Positions 49,132-57,960 of a stretch of DNA of 64,000 nucleotides are shown here, one piece after another. The DNA comes from CAVSWN01 sp963770995 (GTDB lineage Bacteria > Acidobacteriota > Vicinamibacteria > Vicinamibacterales > CAVVIG01): contig CAVYRS010000001.1 in assembly GCA_963770995.1 (NCBI GenBank), positions 4,092,001 to 4,156,000 on the forward strand. Direction: 5' to 3'. The first letter of the stretch is position 1. Each line of letters opens with the position of its first letter. The position numbers and the translations under genes were made by a program. The notes under the pieces are model-generated. The model was not told the DNA's origin. It made no database searches and saw only the letters and a list, made by a program, of their open reading frames with translations.

Positions 49132-51290
49132 GCTGATCCAAGATATGCGTGGCCCGACGAAGCCGGCGCTCCTCGGCACGCTCGGTCAAGCGGCTCGACG
49201 GTCCCGGACAAGGTCACCGGCCGCGCGCGGTACACCTACGACATCAACCGCCCCGGCATGATCTACGGCAAGATGGTCCGCTCGCCGCATCCGCACGCGC
49301 GCATCGTGTCGATCGATCTGTCCGCGGCGGAGAAGGCGCCCGGCGTCAAGGCGGTGCTCGCCTACGAAGGAGCCGGGCGCGCAGGTGATGTATCAGGGCG
49401 ATCCGGTCGCGGCGGTCGCCGCCGACACCGAGGAGCGCGCGCTCGACGCGGCGCGGCTGGTCACGGTCCAGTACGAGGCGCTGCCGCACTCTCGCCGAAC
49501 GTCGAGCAGGCGATGGCGCCGGACGCGCCGGCGGTGTTTCCCGAGCGGCAACACGCGCGCAGGGCGACGACGGAGGAGACCGGCGATCTCGACGCCGGCT
49601 TCGCCAAGGCGGCGCACATCGTCGAGGCGACCTACTCGACGCACGTGATCACGCACGTCTGCCTCGAGACGCACGGCATCGTGTGCGAGTGGGACGGCGA
49701 CAAGCTGACCGCGTGGGTCTCGACGCAGGGCGTGCATCAGAGCGCGCAGGGGTTCGCGCAGGCGCTGCAGCATTCCGCAGGCGAACGTCCGCGTGATCAC
49801 GCAGTACATGGGCGGCGGCTTCGGCAGCAAGTTCGCGCCCGACGCGCAGGGCATCATCTGCGCGAAGCTGGCGCAGCAGGCGAAGGCGCCGGTCAAGCTG
49901 ATGCTCGATCGCAAGGAAGAGCATCTCGACACCGGCAACCGTCCGTCGGCGACCGCGCACATCCAGGCCGGCGTCGACCGCCGACGGCATGCTGACCGCG
50001 TTCGACGGCCGAGAGCTGGGGCACCGGCGGCGCCGGCGCGCCGGGTCGGGCTTCCCGCTGCCGTACATCTACGACTTCCCGAACCGCAAGCGGCACGCAC
50101 ACGGACGTCTACATCAACGCCGGTCAGCAGCGCGCGATGCGCGCGCCGGGACATCCGCAGGGCTGCTTCCTCACCGAGATCCTGATGGACGAGCTCGCGG
50201 ATCGCGTGAAGATGGATCCGGTCGCGTTCCGCATCAAGAACCTGCCGCCGGCCGCGCCCGAACGCGATGTGGGCGCGAGTACTTCGCGCGCGGCGCGAAG
50301 GCGTTCGGCTGGGACAAGCGTCACGCGACCGGCGATCCGGCGCCCGGGCCGATCAAGACCGGCATGGGCGTGTCGGCGCACCGCTGGGGCGGCGGCGGCC
50401 GCGGCATCGCAGGCGCACGTGCGACATCACGTCCGACGGCAGCGTCGTCGATGAAGTGCGGCACGCAGGACATCGGCACCGGCACGCGCACGATCGTCGC
50501 GATGGTCGCGGCCGAAACGCTCGGCCTGCCGGTCAGCGCGGTGAAGCCGGAGATCGGCGACACGATGCTATCCGTTCAGCGGCGGATCGGGCGGCAGCAC
50601 GACGGCCGCGTCGGCGATGCCGGCGATTCGCGTGACGTCGGTGAAGGCGCTCGACGCGCTGTTCGCGAAGGTCGCGCCGACGCTCGGCGTCGCCGCCGGA
50701 CGATCTCGTCGCCGAAGGCGGCCGCATCTTCGTCAAGGACAACCCGTCGAAGGGACTCGCGTGGAAGGACGCGTGCAAGCTGATCGGCACCGAGCCGATC
50801 TCGGTCGACGGCCAGTGGGAAGACGGGCTCTCGGCGATCCGGCACGAGCGGCGTGCAGTTCGCCGAGGCGAGCGTCGACATCGAAACCGGCATCGTCAAG
50901 GTGACGCGCATCCTCGCGATTCAGGACTGCGGCCTGATCGTCGACAAGCTGACGGCCGAGAGCCAGGTGTACGGCGGCATCATCGCGCGCGATCAACTTC
51001 GCGCTGTTCGAGGATCGCATTCTCGATCGCGTCACCGGCCAGATGGTGAACCCGAACATGGAGTGTACCTGCTGGCCGGCATGTCCGACGTGCCGAAGAT
51101 CGACATCATGCTGAACAACATGCCGGAGCGCGGCGTGATCGGCATCGGCGAGCCGCCGACCGTGTCGACCGCGTCGGCGATCGCCAACGCGGTGCGCAAC
51201 GCCACCGGCGCGACGATTCGCAGCCTGCCGCTGCACCCGCACAAGGTGCTCGCGGCGATCGAGCAGGAGAAGAGCAGGAGGGACGCTGTG
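49129..51290 (+). pseudogene. xanthine-dehydrogenase-family molybdopterin subunit, frame-broken
   Basis: GTG start (VADPRYAWPDEAGA) after GGAAGGGGG. Readable parts: VTGRARYTYDINRPGMIYGK, MVRSPHPHARIVSIDLSAAE, MYQGDPVAAVAADTEERALD, VEATYSTHVITHVCLETHGI, MGGGFGSKFAPDAQGIICAK, MRAPGHPQGCFLTEILMDEL, CGTQDIGTGTRTIVAMVAAE and PPTVSTASAIANAVRNATGA. That is the full large subunit, about 720 aa. It binds Mo-pterin and hydroxylates purines, aldehydes or related compounds. Many one-base skips. The reading frame runs into the next gene without a visible stop. Confidence 0.83.
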
Positions 51291-52280
51291 AAGGCCTTCG
51301 CCTACGTCAATCCGGCCAACGAGAAAGACGCGGTCGCCGCGCTGAAGGTCGAGGCGGCGTCGCCCTGCCGCTCGCCGGCGGCCAGGACCTGCTCGCGCGG
51401 ATGAAGGACTACATCGACTCGCCGGATCGCCTCGTCAACATCAAAGGGCTCGACGCGACGATCACGGCGACGCCGGACGGCGGCCTGAAGATCGGCTCGG
51501 CGGTGAAGATCGTCGACCTGGCCGAGCACGCGCAGGTCGCCAGGCTCTATCCGGCGGTCATCGCGGCGGCGGTCGAGGTCGGCACGCCGCAGATCCGCAA
51601 TCAGGGCACCGTCGGCGGCAACATCAACCAGCGGCCGCGCTGCTGGTACTTCCGCAACGAGGAGTTCGTCTGCTACAAGAAGGGCGGCTCCCGCTGCTTC
51701 GCCGTCGACCGGCGAGAACCAGTACCACGCCATCTTCGGCAACGACGGTCCGAGCCACATCGTGCATCCGTCGAGCCTGGCGGTGCCGTTCGTCGCCTAC
51801 GGCGCGAAGTTCCGCGTCGCTCGGCCCGAACGGCGAGCGCGAGATCGCCGCGGCCGACTACTTCACGCTGCCGACGCTGCAGAACGTGCTGAAGGAAAAC
51901 GTGCTGCGGACGATGAGCATCCTGACGCACGTGATCCTGCCGGCGCCGGGCAACGTGAAGAGCGGGCACTACGAGGTGCGCTACAAGGAGTCGCACGACT
52001 GGCCGCTCGCGTTCACGACCGTCGTGCTGACGATGAACGGGCAACACGATCGCAGTCGGCGCGCGTCGTGCTCGGCGCCGTGGCGCCGATTCCGTGGCGG
52101 TCGAAGGCGGCGGAAGCGGCGCTCGCCGGCAAGCCGCTCAACGAGCAGACGGCGGCCGCGGCGGGCGAAGCCGCGGTCAGCGAAGCGAAGCCGATGAGCG
52201 GGAACGGCTACAAGGTGCAGATCGCGAAGACCGCGGTCAAGCGCGCGATCATGCACGCCGCGGGATTCAAGACGGCGTAG
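51288..52280 (+). pseudogene. xanthine-dehydrogenase-family FAD subunit, frame-broken
   Basis: GTG at 51288 follows AGGAGGGA, giving MKAFAYVNPANEKDAVAALK. The FAD domain shows LPLAGGQDLLARMKDYIDSP (repaired), VEVGTPQIRNQGTVGGNINQ with RPRCWYFRNEEF, FGNDGPSHIVHPSSLAVPFV, and a CO-dehydrogenase-flavoprotein C-terminal part ending SGNGYKVQIAKTAVKRAIMH. About 330 aa. The order small-large-FAD is unusual but known in Tat-type enzymes. A family E hairpin follows immediately after the stop. Confidence 0.83.
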
Positions 52281-52386
52281 AATCTGGTCATCGGGTAATC
52301 GCGTAATCGGGTAATCGATTGGTCAATGGCGCTATGCGCGTAATCAGCATCGATTACCCGATTACCCGATTACTCGATTACCCGAT
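52281..52386. repeat. family E hairpin (GGGTAATCG units)
   Basis: Direct GGTAATCG 8-9-mers are followed by inverted CGATTACCCGATTACCCGAT, with CAATGGCGCTATGCGCGTAA at the tip. It begins right after the FAD-subunit stop and is a plausible terminator for that operon. Confidence 0.9.
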
Positions 52387-52400
52387 GCGAGGATCAGCGT

Positions 52401-52628
52401 ATGGATCACCTGACGTCGCCAAAGCTCACGCCCGGCGTGCACTGCCTGAACATCCGCCACAAGGGGATGTTCGTGACGTCCGGTCCCGATCCCGACGAGT
52501 TCACGTTCTACGACCAGTACGACTCGACGGCGTACTGGTGCGCCGAGACGCAGCGTGGCTTCGGCCCCGACGGCCATCCGGTGCGCCCCGATTGCTGCTC
52601 AGGCGAGCGCGACTGCTGCAAACATTGA
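52401..52628 (+). CDS. small Cys-rich protein (75 aa), unknown
   Basis: MDHLTSPKLTPGVHCLNIRH, then FYDQYDSTAYWCAETQRGFG and the end CCSGERDCCKH. Six Cys and five His in 75 residues, four Cys clustered at the C-terminus, point to metal or cluster binding. No family recognised. It lies directly after the Mo-hydroxylase genes on the same strand, but a hairpin lies between. The frame is unbroken inside a region where neighbours are broken. Confidence 0.6.
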   Translation: MDHLTSPKLTPGVHCLNIRHKGMFVTSGPDPDEFTFYDQYDSTAYWCAETQRGFGPDGHPVRPDCCSGERDCCKH

Positions 52629-52645
52629 TGGCTGACTCTTCGACG

Positions 52646-52725
52646 CTCGTCCTGAGCTTGTCGAAGGACGAGCTCAGGGCAGGCACGCTAGTCGGCCCCT
52701 ACCCGTAGGCGGACCTATGAGTCCG
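52646..52725. repeat. family L palindrome plus a decayed family A piece
   Basis: CTCGTCCT ... AGGACGAG (52646-52672) with GAGCTTGTCGA inside is a palindrome widely found in proteobacterial and other genomes. After it, CCCGTAGGCGGACCTATGAG resembles a family A half-site. It separates the Cys-rich gene from the convergent dehydrogenase. Confidence 0.75.
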
Positions 52726-53613
52726 CCCCCGCCATCTCGAACAACACCGTCCCCAGCGCCGCGTAGTCGAGATCGCCGCCGCCTGACGCGACGAGCGCGT
52801 TCACCAGCTGCGTGACGACGGCGGTGGCCGGCATCGCGACGCCGTTCGCGGCCGCCGCTTCGTTCGCGAGCCGCAGATCCTTCTGATAGAGCTGCGCGCG
52901 GAAGCCCGGCTTGTAGTTGCCGTTCAGCATCCGCTCGCCGTGCACTTCGAGCACGCGGCTCGCGGCGAAGCCGCCGAGCAGCGCCTGGCGCACGCGCGCC
53001 GGCGTCGACGCCGGCCTTCTTCGCGAGCGCGAACGCCTCGCTGACGCCGGCGAGCGCGCCGCCGATCGCGATCTGGTTGCAGACCTTGCAGACCTGCCCG
53101 GCGCCGGATCGGTCCGATGTGCACGATGCGTTCGGGGTTGCCCATCGCCTCGAGGATCGGCTTCACGCGCGCGAACGCCGCCTCGTCGCCGCCGACCATG
53201 ATCGAGAGCGACGCGTTGATCGCGCCGATCTCGCCGCCGCTGACCGGCGCGTCGAGCATCGAGCCGCCCTTCTCGGCGACCAGCGCCGCGAGCCGCTCGG
53301 TCGCCGACCGGCGAGATGCTGCTCATGTCGATGACGACGGCGCCGGTCTGGAGCGCGGCGAGGACGCCGTCCGGCGCCGGTCAGCACGCGCTCGACGTCG
53401 GGCGTGTCGGGCAGCATCGTGATGACGACGGTCGCCGCCGCGCGACCTCGGCCGGCGAGGCCGCGGCCGTCGCGCCCGGCCGCCGACGAGCTCGTCCACC
53501 GCGGCCGCGGCTGCGGTTGTGGACGACCAGGCGAGTGGCCCGGCCTTGATCAGGTGTTTCGCCATGGGCTTGCCCATGACGCCAAGCCCAATGAATCCAA
53601 TGTTTTCAGCCAC
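52715..53613 (-). pseudogene. 3-hydroxyisobutyrate dehydrogenase/2-hydroxy-3-oxopropionate reductase family, frame-broken
   Basis: GTG start at 53613: VAENIGFIGLGVMGKPMAKH then LIKAG is the Rossmann start of the family. Other readable parts: MLDAPVSGGEIGAINASLSI then MVGGDEAAFARVKPILEAMG, the KVCNQIAIGGALAG-like core (in another frame), and GNYKPGFRAQLYQKDLRLAN near the C-terminus. About 298 aa with several one-base skips between. The family oxidises or reduces 3-hydroxyacids with NAD(P). Divergent from the DUF1326-like gene. Confidence 0.8.
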
Positions 53614-53727
53614 GCGCGCATCCTTTCGCCGAGTCTCGGCTCGGCACGCCGCGATGGCACGGTCTCGACCGTCGCAGCGAACGTCGACCCTGGCTGCGTG
53701 CGCCGTAATCCTGATGCGAGGTTGCAT

Positions 53728-54397
53728 ATGAAACGAGCCATCATCGCTGGCGGCACTTGATCGGCGCTGGCGGTCGTCGCCGCTCCTCGCGGGCGGCAAG
53801 GGCACCGTCAGCGGCGCGTACGTCGAAGCGCGCACCGCCGAAGTGTTCACCGGCGGCTGCATCATGAACAGCGAAGCGGAGACGATGGGCAAGCAGGCGG
53901 TGCTGGCCTGGAAGGTCGATCGCGGCAGCTTCAACGGCATCGCGATCGACGGTCTGTCGGTCGTCGCGGCGCTCTCGGGCGACCGGAATCTCGGCATGCA
54001 CGGAAATGGGCGGCGAGAAGCCGGCCGTCCGCATCGGCGATGTTCGTCGACGCAGCGCGCCAACGCCGGCGCAGCGGATCGCGCTCGTCGCGATGGCCAA
54101 CGAGCTGTCGAACGGCATCGATCGGCACGATCGTCCAGGTGACGCCGGCGCCGATTCAGTTCACCGATCACGGCAGCGAGATCGACGTGTCCGCCGGTCA
54201 GGTCGCGCTCGACGTCAACAAGCACATCACGCACGATCCGACCTGCGGCGCGATGCAGTGGTTCCACCCGCTCGCGCACGGTCGACGACGCGACGATCGG
54301 CGTCGCCGCCCAGCACCTCTTCACCGGCGCCGCGCTCGGCACCAAGTGGAGCGACCCGAACAAGCGTTCGGCGTTCTTCGGCACCTTCAGCTACTAG
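53728..54397 (+). pseudogene. DUF1326-like protein, frame-broken
   Basis: After MKRAIIAGG and a hydrophobic N-terminus, repaired text reads VSGAYVEARTAEVFTGGCIM, KQAVLAWKVDRGSFNGIAID then GLSVVAALSG, IVQVTPAPIQFTDHGSEIDV and FTGAALGTKWSDPNKRSAFF ending GTFSY. The G-x-Y-x-E-x-R start, the Gly-rich middle and the aromatic end are like DUF1326, whose role is unknown. About 220 aa. Breaks near 53755-53790, 54005-54060, 54115-54125 and 54285. A signal peptide is likely. Confidence 0.6.
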
Positions 54398-54503
54398 GCA
54401 GGAACGGCGGGACAGGCGGGAAAGGCAGGACGGGGAGGCAGGAAAGACGGCCATCCCGCCCCCATCCCGCCTCTCCAGCCTATTCAGCCTTTCCCGCCCA
54501 CTT
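54397..54503. repeat. family K hairpin (GGCAGGAAAGGCGGGA units)
   Basis: Left GGCAGGAACGGCGGGACAGG then CGGGAAAGGCAGGAC, right ATCCCGCCCCCATCCCGCCT and CAGCCTTTCCCGCC. It starts at the last base of the DUF1326-like stop and ends at the TTG start of the SDR gene. Confidence 0.85.
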
Positions 54504-55255
54504 GGATCTCGTCAACAAAGTCGCCCTGATCACCGGCGGCAAGCGCATCGGCGCTCGTCGTCGCCGAGCGAGCTCGCCGCAGCGCGGCGTCGGACGTCGC
54601 GCTCAGCTACGCGCGGTCGCAGGCCGAAGCCGAGAAGCCGCGGCTGAACGCGTGCGCGCAGCGGGCCGGCGCGCCGCGATCCTGCAGGCCGACCTGTCGA
54701 AGCCGGAGGCCTGCGACGCGCTGGTGCAGGCGGCCGTCGCGGAACTTCGGCCGTCTCGACATCCTGATCAACATGGCGTCGGTCTACGCGCGGAAACCCT
54801 TCGACGAGCTGACGCGTCGCCGACTGGAACGCGACCGCTCGACGTCGACCTGCGCGCGGCGTTTCTCTGCGCGCACGCCGCGGCGCCGCACATGCGCGCG
54901 CCAGGGCGGCGGCCGCATCATCAACTTCAGCGACTGGATCGCGCAGAGCGGACGGCCGCGCTACACGGGCTATCGTGCCGTACTACGTCGCGAAGGCGCG
55001 GCGTGATCGCGCTGACCGAAGCGCTCGCGCTGGAGCTCGCCGCCGACAACATCCTCGTCAACGCGATCGCGCCGGGCCCGATCCTGGCGCCGCCGGAGAC
55101 GACCGACGAGGAGTTCAAGAGCCGTCGACGACGCGACGCCGCTCGGGCGCTGGGGCGGCGAAATGGAAATCGCGAAAGGCGTGCTCGCGCTGCTCGACAG
55201 CGACTTCATCACCGGCGAAACCATCAGGATCGATGGTGGGCGACATCTGAAGTAA
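54502..55255 (+). pseudogene. short-chain dehydrogenase/reductase (SDR), frame-broken
   Basis: LDLVNKVALITGGKRIGA is a classical SDR start with TGGxxxIG. The rest is visible in pieces: AAILQADLSKPEACDALVQA, DILINMASVYARKPFDELT-like text, GGRIINFSDWIAQSGRPRYT, YVAK active-site region (Y..AK after a skip), ALTEALALELAADNILVNAI then APGPILAPPETTDEEF, and ITGETIRIDGGRHLK. About 245 aa, with a TTG start in the family K repeat. Pteridine-reductase-like TGGKRIG suggests that subgroup. Confidence 0.8.
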
Positions 55256-55305
55256 GAAGTCAGAAGTCAGAAGTCAGACGCGGTTCACTTCAGACTTCTG
55301 ACTTG
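55250..55305. repeat. family F hairpin (AGAAGTCAGAAGTC units)
   Basis: AAGTAAGAAGTCAGAAGTCA pairs with ACTTCAGACTTCTGACTT across GACGCGGTTC. It contains the SDR stop, and its right arm encodes the last residues (SQKSEVNRV) of the convergent aminotransferase. Confidence 0.85.
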
Positions 55306-56473
55306 CGCAAAGCCGTTGCATTGATTCCAGTGCGCCCGTGAGCTCCTTGCGATCGCGGGCAAAGCAGAAGCGGACATAGCCTTCGCCGCTGGCGCCGAAA
55401 TCGACGCCGGGCACGCACCCGATCCTTCCGTTCTTGATCAGGTACTCGACCGTACGCCACGAAATCGACTCGCCGCCAGGCGAGGCGGGCGCCTCACGGC
55501 CGATGCGCAGGAACGCGTAGAACGCGCCCGCGGGCGGTTCTCCTGAGAAGAAATCGGCGCCGAGATCGGCGATGCCGCGGTAGAACAGATCGCGCCGCGC
55601 CCGCAGCTCCGTCCTGAATTCCTCGATGCAGTCCTGCGACCCCTCGAGCGCGCCGATCCCGCCATGCTGCACGACCGACGAAATGTTGCTGGCCGTGTAG
55701 AACAGCACTTTCCTGGCGCGTTCGCGCATCGCCTCGTTCCTGATCGCGACGTAACCCAGCCGCAGACCGGTCATCGCGTAGGACTTGCTGAACGTGTGCA
55801 GCGGAATCGTTCGCTCGTACATCCCCGGAAGCGAGCCGATGCTGATGTGTTCGCCCTCGAACACGACGTCTTCATAAGCTTCGTCGGAGATGACCCACAA
55901 GTCGTGTTCGGCCGCGATCGCCGCCAGCCGCTCGAGGTCGGCTCGAGTCAGCAGACCACCGGTCGGGTTGTTGGGCGAGTTGAGATACAGAACCCGTGTC
56001 TTGGGCGTGATCTTGGATTCGAGCTCGTCGAGGTCGTACCGCCAGCCGAGCGCCTCGTGCAGCGGGCACGGCACCGGCACCCCGCGCGCGAGCCGCACGT
56101 GCCCGGCCGTCGGTGGCCATTCCGGATCCGGCACGAGGACCTCGTCGCCGGGATCCAGCAGCGCCTGACACACGATGTGCAACCCGTGAATGCCACCGTT
56201 GGTGACGAGGACGTCTTCCGGACCCTCGATCGGAATCCGATTCTTGTTGCGAAGCTTGGCTGCGATCAGCTCGCGGAGGCGGGGCAGACCCGCGGTCAGG
56301 ACGTAGTGCGTCTTGTTCTCCGCAATCGCCCGAACCATCGCCGACTTCACGGTGTCGGGCGAGTCGAAGCTCACATCGCCTTGATCGAGGCGGAAAGGAT
56401 CGTTGACGGAATACATCATGTCGCGGATGCGAATGATGCCTGAGAGAGGGACGTTGTCCAAGTAACCAGCCAT
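55274..56473 (-). CDS. class I aminotransferase (aspartate aminotransferase-like)
   Basis: Start MAGYLDNVPLSGIIRIRDMM at 56473, 399 aa. Longer frames read the upstream repeat. DQGDVSFDSPDTVKSAMVRA, THYVLTAGLPRLRELIAAKL, NGGIHGLHIVCQALLDPGDE, NSPNNPTGGLL, ISDEAYEDVVFEG, and Lys in HTFSKSYAMTGLRLGYVAIR form the complete fold-type I signature, with the final Arg in GEGYVRFCFARDR. It transfers amino groups, exact substrate unassigned. The C-terminal tail SQKSEVNRV comes from the family F repeat. Frame intact. Confidence 0.9.
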   Translation of the reverse strand: MAGYLDNVPLSGIIRIRDMMYSVNDPFRLDQGDVSFDSPDTVKSAMVRAIAENKTHYVLTAGLPRLRELIAAKLRNKNRIPIEGPEDVLVTNGGIHGLHIVCQALLDPGDEVLVPDPEWPPTAGHVRLARGVPVPCPLHEALGWRYDLDELESKITPKTRVLYLNSPNNPTGGLLTRADLERLAAIAAEHDLWVISDEAYEDVVFEGEHISIGSLPGMYERTIPLHTFSKSYAMTGLRLGYVAIRNEAMRERARKVLFYTASNISSVVQHGGIGALEGSQDCIEEFRTELRARRDLFYRGIADLGADFFSGEPPAGAFYAFLRIGREAPASPGGESISWRTVEYLIKNGRIGCVPGVDFGASGEGYVRFCFARDRKELTGALESMQRLCASQKSEVNRV

Positions 56474-56475
56474 GT

Positions 56476-56527
56476 CATTGCAGGATAGCAGAATCGCTGG
56501 ATTGCAGGATTTATTGCAGGATCTGCG
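56476..56527. repeat. family D repeat, left of the four-helix-bundle gene
   Basis: ATTGCAGGATAGCAGAATCG and GGATTGCAGGATTTATTGCA: octamer-like TTGCAGGA units. It is the inverted copy of the array at 57009-57075, so the gene between is framed by inverted arrays. Confidence 0.85.
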
Positions 56528-56641
56528 AGTCCCGGTTTGCCGGCAACGCAGAACTTGAAACGTCCTGTTGTCGAGTCCGCGCTTTTCATTGGGAATTCGA
56601 AGCGGACGTCGCTGGAACAAGCTGTGCAGATGCGCGCGGCC

Positions 56642-57001
56642 ATGAATCCAAAGGCCGAAGAACTAAAGCGACGAACGCGAAAGTTTCTCCTGGAAGTGAT
56701 CGGCCTCGTCCGTACGTTTCCTCGTACGGTTGATGGCGAGATCATCGGTCGCCAGTTGTTGAGAGCGGCGGCTGGCGTTGCCGGTAACTATCGAAGCTCC
56801 TGCCGCGCGCGCTCGCACGCAGAGTTCACGGCCAAGATCGGCGTTGTGCTCGACGAATCGGACGAATCAGAACTATGGTTGAGCGTGGTCCGCGATGCCG
56901 AGATCTCGAAAGCGCCGACCGTGGAGCGGTTGCGCGACGAAGCGATGCAGTTCGTTGCGATCTTTTATCAATCGAGCGTGACGGCAAAGAGCCGTCACTG
57001 A
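56642..57001 (+). CDS. four-helix-bundle protein (TIGR02436/S23-like)
   Basis: MNPKAEELKRRTRKFLLEVI then GLVRTFPRTVDGEIIGRQLL, AAAGVAGNYRSSCRARSHAE and FTAKIGVVLDESDESELWLS, with VERLRDEAMQFVAIF at the end, are typical of this family of about 120 aa. Start is ATG 56642 (a longer frame from 56537 is possible). Members occur in 23S rRNA intervening sequences and elsewhere, and function is unknown. Inverted family D arrays bracket it on both sides. Confidence 0.88.
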   Translation: MNPKAEELKRRTRKFLLEVIGLVRTFPRTVDGEIIGRQLLRAAAGVAGNYRSSCRARSHAEFTAKIGVVLDESDESELWLSVVRDAEISKAPTVERLRDEAMQFVAIFYQSSVTAKSRH

Positions 57002-57008
57002 GCGAATC

Positions 57009-57075
57009 CCTCAATCCTCAATAAATCCTGCAATCCTGCAATCCTGCAATCCCGCAATCCTGCAATCCTGCAATG
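57009..57075. repeat. family D repeat, right of the four-helix-bundle gene
   Basis: Direct octamers AATCCTGC repeated about six times (one AATCCCGC), preceded by CAATCCTCAATAAATCCTGC, which mirrors GCAGGATTTATTG at 56510. It also sits against the convergent hydrolase stop. Confidence 0.9.
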
Positions 57076-57960
57076 TCAGGGTCTGTACGCGAAGTAGTCG
57101 GCCACCTCCTTCGCGACGATCCCGATCGCGTTCTCGAGCGCTTCGCCGGCGCCGAAATGGTTGCCCGTGAAAATGCAGACGACGATCGTTCGCCCGTCCA
57201 CTTCGAGCATTCCGACATCGTCTTCGACGTAGGGAAGGAAGTCGCCTGTCTTGTGCGGGATCTGATAGCCGGTTACATATCGAGGAATGCGCGTGCGATA
57301 GAGCTGCCAGCGCATGATCTGCAGCATGAGATCGGACGATGGCTTGTCCACGAGCTCTCCGCGCGCCATCAATTCCAAGAGCCGAGCCATCTCGCGTGGG
57401 GTAGAGAGTCCATATCGGAACTTGCCCTCGCGGTAGAACTGTTCGGGCGACTCGGCGGCCCGCAGCCCTTGAAACCACTTCGACGGAACATGAATCGCGC
57501 GGGTATTCGAGAGCCCAAGCGCGTCCATCCGCGCGTTGACGGCATCGGGCCCGCCGACCAGCCGATACAAGACCTCGGCGGCCGTGTTGTCCGACACGAT
57601 GATCATCATCGTGATGAGATCCTTGATCGTCATCACGGCGCCAGGGTCCAGCCGCTGAATCGTTCCCGTGCCAGGCTGCACGTCCGTCTCCACGAGCGTG
57701 TACTTGTCCGAGAGCGCGCACTTCCCAGCCTTGACCTGCTCGAAGACTTCCAGCATCAGCGGAATCTTGATGGTGCTCATCGTCTCCATCTGGCGGTCGG
57801 GATCGATCGCGATTTCGTCGGTGGTGTCGAGCGACTTGATGTAAATCCCCCACGTCGCGTTGACGCTGCGAGTGTTTCGAACGATGGTCGCCCGCAGCCG
57901 CGCGAGAGGACTCTGCCGCCTCGGCGTCGTCGCAGGTGTTCGGCGCTCGACGGGCGTCAT
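57076..57960 (-). CDS. class A beta-lactamase-fold serine hydrolase
   Basis: Start MTPVERRTPATTPRRQSPLA at 57960, 294 aa, ATGA-overlapping the previous gene's stop. The nucleophile Ser-x-x-Lys is in METMSTIKIPLMLEV, the SDN loop in MIIVSDNTAAEVLYRL, and the KTG box in YQIPHKTGDFLPYVED. The omega-loop ExxLN of true class A beta-lactamases is not evident (region KWFQGLRAAESPEQFYREGK), so it may be a penicillin-binding or D-amino-peptidase-like enzyme instead of a resistance enzyme. No obvious signal peptide. The Arg/Thr/Pro-rich N-terminus is odd. Frame intact. Confidence 0.85.
   Translation of the reverse strand: MTPVERRTPATTPRRQSPLARLRATIVRNTRSVNATWGIYIKSLDTTDEIAIDPDRQMETMSTIKIPLMLEVFEQVKAGKCALSDKYTLVETDVQPGTGTIQRLDPGAVMTIKDLITMMIIVSDNTAAEVLYRLVGGPDAVNARMDALGLSNTRAIHVPSKWFQGLRAAESPEQFYREGKFRYGLSTPREMARLLELMARGELVDKPSSDLMLQIMRWQLYRTRIPRYVTGYQIPHKTGDFLPYVEDDVGMLEVDGRTIVVCIFTGNHFGAGEALENAIGIVAKEVADYFAYRP

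Noticed and set aside
20525..55255. Programmed +1 frameshifting as the reason for the broken genes
   Set aside because: Too many sites per gene, no shared slippery heptamer, and breaks change density within one gene. Consensus error is simpler. It would be revived only if accurate reads confirm the bases.
20525..55255. The extra bases seem to fall exactly on codon boundaries
   Set aside because: Any +1 change can be placed on a codon boundary somewhere in the uncertain stretch, so the pattern carries no information.
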